In this document: positions 61,609 to 64,000 of the stretch, piece after piece | How positions within the stretch are numbered: position 1 is the stretch's first letter | How the letters are laid out: every line of letters begins with the position of its first letter | Translations under genes and position numbers: made by a program | Source: Spinacia oleracea | Lineage: Eukaryota > Streptophyta > Magnoliopsida > Caryophyllales > Amaranthaceae | NCBI RefSeq assembly: GCF_020520425.1 | Contig: NC_079487.1 | Span: forward strand, 111,758,141-111,822,140 | Direction: 5' to 3' | Length of the DNA: 64,000 bases | The notes under the pieces: generated by a model | The model's input: only the letters and a program-made list of their open reading frames with translations | Database searches by the model: none | What the model was told of the DNA's origin: nothing

Positions 61609-62283
61609 AACATTTCAAATTCCAGCTTTACTTTCTTTGTCTACATTAATTTGATCTCCTAATTCCTTTGAATTAATCCAATACGGCCACACATGACACA
61701 TTGTACGACGTTGGTCTTTATTAGTACAAGGAAAACATCTACTCTGTATATTACAAAACCCTATGTCTCAACTCTAAAGCACAGGATAATGATAGAGCAT
61801 ATTCGGTTGTTACAAAACATGTCTCAACTCTAAACTCTAAAGCCTGTGGCCTTTGCTAATGATAGAGCATATTAGGGATGCATTTACCAATTACCATAAT
61901 CAATGTTTTGCCTTTTGGTTCCCGAATTTATCCCTTCGGTGAACCTCTCCTTAATTACTCCGTAGTACCTAATTGGATGTTCAACTCATCATCTTCCATA
62001 CGAGTCTACTTCTACAGTTGTACTCTATACTCCGTATTATTGTATTAATGACATATATGATGATGCACTAAAGAAGTTTAAATACAGTGGCTTTTGAAAT
62101 TCGTGAATAAATTTTGAAACAGCTAGCTAGAAATTAAAGAATCATCCGAGGAAATTGATTAATTAGCACGTACCATGGTGACTCCATAACTTCCACAATT
62201 GACAGAATAATATACGATCGATTGACTTCTCTACATTTCATGCATATCTACTCCGACCGTATTAAGAAAAGCATTATCTCACT
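61609..62283. other. Spacer between DUF674 copies G and H
   Basis: 3' flank and promoter-type sequence. A short duplication, ATGATAGAGCATATT, lies at about 61788 and 61859. No gene seen. Confidence 0.5.
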
Positions 62284-63054
62284 ATGGCCGAGAATGAAAT
62301 CAAGATGTATTTGAAAAGTCCAACAAGGTCAAGGTGGTGTGTGCAGAAGCTAAGCAGGCAAACCCTTAGTGGATTTCATCTTGCAAATAATGTTATTGCC
62401 GCTTTCAACAGTCACACAACTGCTGATTGCTGAATCAGAAACTAGGCATGGTGGGTTGCCTTGGAGCACTCTACACTACAAGAGTGTTCAATCTCTCGAC
62501 AATCAGTACTATGAGCCGGATATCTGTAAATATTCAATGCTAAAGCCAATAACTGGTGTTTGTATTCCTTTGTTGTCACTTAATGATGTCCCAAATAGAA
62601 TCAATTTTTACAAGTGTTCTAAGCATTCTGACCATGTCAGTGATCGTCGAGGGACAGCCTGCTCCTATTGCGGCGCTGGAATGACGTCTGACCTTAGTCT
62701 AAACTTTAAACTATGATCGCCCAAAATCATATGGGATACATTTAAGTCCAGGCTATGTGAAACGGGCGGCGACTTATATGGTGATGGATAACTTGGAGAT
62801 CCAACCAATGTCAATCTCTCTCGTCAGGTCTGTTACCAAGGATTTTTATTCCATTGGTTCAACTTGCCTACCAGGAGGTAAATATTTACATTTTTCTTTT
62901 GCAGCATGTTTGTAAATAAATTGAAGGAAAGTAGTTAGTTACGAGTATTTGATTGTGTATGTTTTTATTTTACAGGCAATGGCACTGCTGAAAAAAAGCA
63001 TCTTTGGAGAAGCAAGATGTGTTGACTACTATCTTCCTAACAAAGAAGATATGA
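62284..63054 (+). pseudogene. DUF674 family copy H, decayed
   Basis: Starts MAENEIKMYLK and loses the frame almost at once within the LLIDTKxNKV motif. Family-like pieces then appear in shifting frames: FILQIMLLPLSTVTQLLIAE, SVQSLDNQYYEPDICKYSML, CIPLLSLNDVPNRINFYKCS, TACSYCGAGMTSDLS (Cys-rich module still recognisable), then YMVMDNLEIQPMSISLVRSV. Exon 2 (from 62976) reads AMALLKK then shifts; TTIFLTKKI can be read in another frame to the stop at 63052-63054. Several indels, so a pseudogene. Its LVRSVTKDF words are closest to copies C and D. Confidence 0.85.
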
Positions 63055-64000
63055 CATGCATCCTACAACTATTATTATGTACTACTAGTAGGCTATATGG
63101 TCTATCATCTCGCAATATCGCTGAGAATTCAATAAGTTGCATTTTTGGTTTTATAGTACGTAATGAACTAAGGTGAGTAGAGTGGATTGTCTAGTCCACC
63201 AAAGTAACAGTGAGACAAAAACATCTTATTTTATTTAATAACACAAATAAAAAATAATGAACAAATGAGTATATTAATCGTGATTTACAATGAACAAATT
63301 GTTGTATATTACCACAATACAATAATAATGTTGCTATAAGAATGTAGATAGAGTGGACTTATCTTGATGATGCGAACAATCGGAATATATAACGAACAAC
63401 TAGTTAGTGGCTCAGCCGATGTCCCTGAGTGTTGGATAATGTAGTTTGAGTTTCTTTTACTCATTTCAAATTCACTTAAAAATTTCTTTGTGTATGCAGT
63501 TTCAGAATACTATGAATTTCATTATATATGTAGTTTAAGAATAAAATTGGTTAAGTTGTAACTTTTAAAAGAAAGTTACAATTATATATTGAGTTTCAAG
63601 TCAAAACACATTTTGGAAGGAAAAATAACAACACATTTGATTAGTTAAAATAATGTGCAACATTATGTTTTTATATTACTTTTTCTGTTAATTTAATAGT
63701 TTTATGTTTGTTTTGATGAATAAAAATAAAGGAACATTTTTTTTTAAATCATAAATAGTTACTCAAATATATAAATTTTGGCATTAAATTGTATACATAC
63801 ATAAGAACTTATTTTCTCTTTGTTAATTAATTGTTTAAGAGTCATAAGCTGGATTGATGGATAAAACTTTGCATTAAAATGTGAGAGGTCATAGGTTCGA
63901 GGATACATGACAATTTTTTTTGGTGAGAATACATTCATGACGTGTTACTTGTCAAGTCATCACGACACATGGCGAGATGGCATGGATTGCTTTGACTTTT
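63055..64000. other. AT-rich 3' region
   Basis: No gene recognised. A SINE-like tract with a B-box-like GGTTCGAGG near 63895 (AGCTGGATTGATGG upstream, poly-T downstream) may be a tRNA-derived SINE fragment at about 63845-63925; weak. Confidence 0.4.

Overview
The window is nuclear DNA of a flowering plant: AT-rich, with GT-AG introns inside recognisable plant genes and many nested plant transposons. The frequent TACTCCGTA/CGGAGTA words at element ends and the repeat style suggest a eudicot, possibly Caryophyllales (an inference from impression, not a search). Two ordinary host genes open the window: the 3' exons of a PCNA gene with an unusual ~118-residue charged C-terminal tail (+ strand, 751-1793), and a complete four-exon nucleotide-sugar/triose-phosphate-translocator-family transporter (- strand, 3624-7528). 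From about 8 kb the DNA is transposon-rich. A 6.3-kb CACTA element (10545-16847, 3-bp TSD) carries a Ulp1/C48 protease domain gene, captured pieces of a MATE transporter and an APR-like thioredoxin-domain gene, two blocks of a palindromic 74-bp minisatellite and eight copies of a 161-bp satellite. After a run of MITE-type elements (18.4-20.8 kb) comes a probable 10.5-kb non-autonomous Helitron (21247-31724, acting on the - strand). It holds fragments of at least four unrelated host genes, all on the - strand and mostly bounded by splice-like sites: a PHT4-type anion transporter, CDC48 (twice), an AGO1-type Argonaute (PAZ part) and an EDR2-like/DUF1336 protein. It also holds a dimeric (2 x 161 bp) version of the same satellite found in the CACTA element. 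From 32.5 kb to 63 kb the host content is a tandem cluster of eight DUF674 genes, all on + and sharing one phase-0 intron just before the GxAxLKASLET-like C-terminal exon. One copy is clean and full length (49729-50599). One is intact but lacks the Cys-rich centre (53985-54622). One is open but has a frame-swapped middle and a hydrophobic C-terminal extension (38210-39114). One carries a frameshift and has its intron expanded by 5.4 kb of nested elements (55318-61608). Four are clearly decayed (32584, 36932, 45762, 62284). Between the copies lie broken Copia-type fragments, a solo LTR, a LINE tail, Stowaway, Mutator-like, Harbinger-like and CACTA-type MITEs, a small Helitron, and a 4-kb element packed with ATAGTTACTAT words nested in a Stowaway element. 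No rRNA, tRNA or CRISPR was seen. DUF674 function is unknown, so the cluster's role cannot be stated; its mixture of intact, deleted and transposon-laden copies fits birth-and-death evolution of a locally duplicated family.
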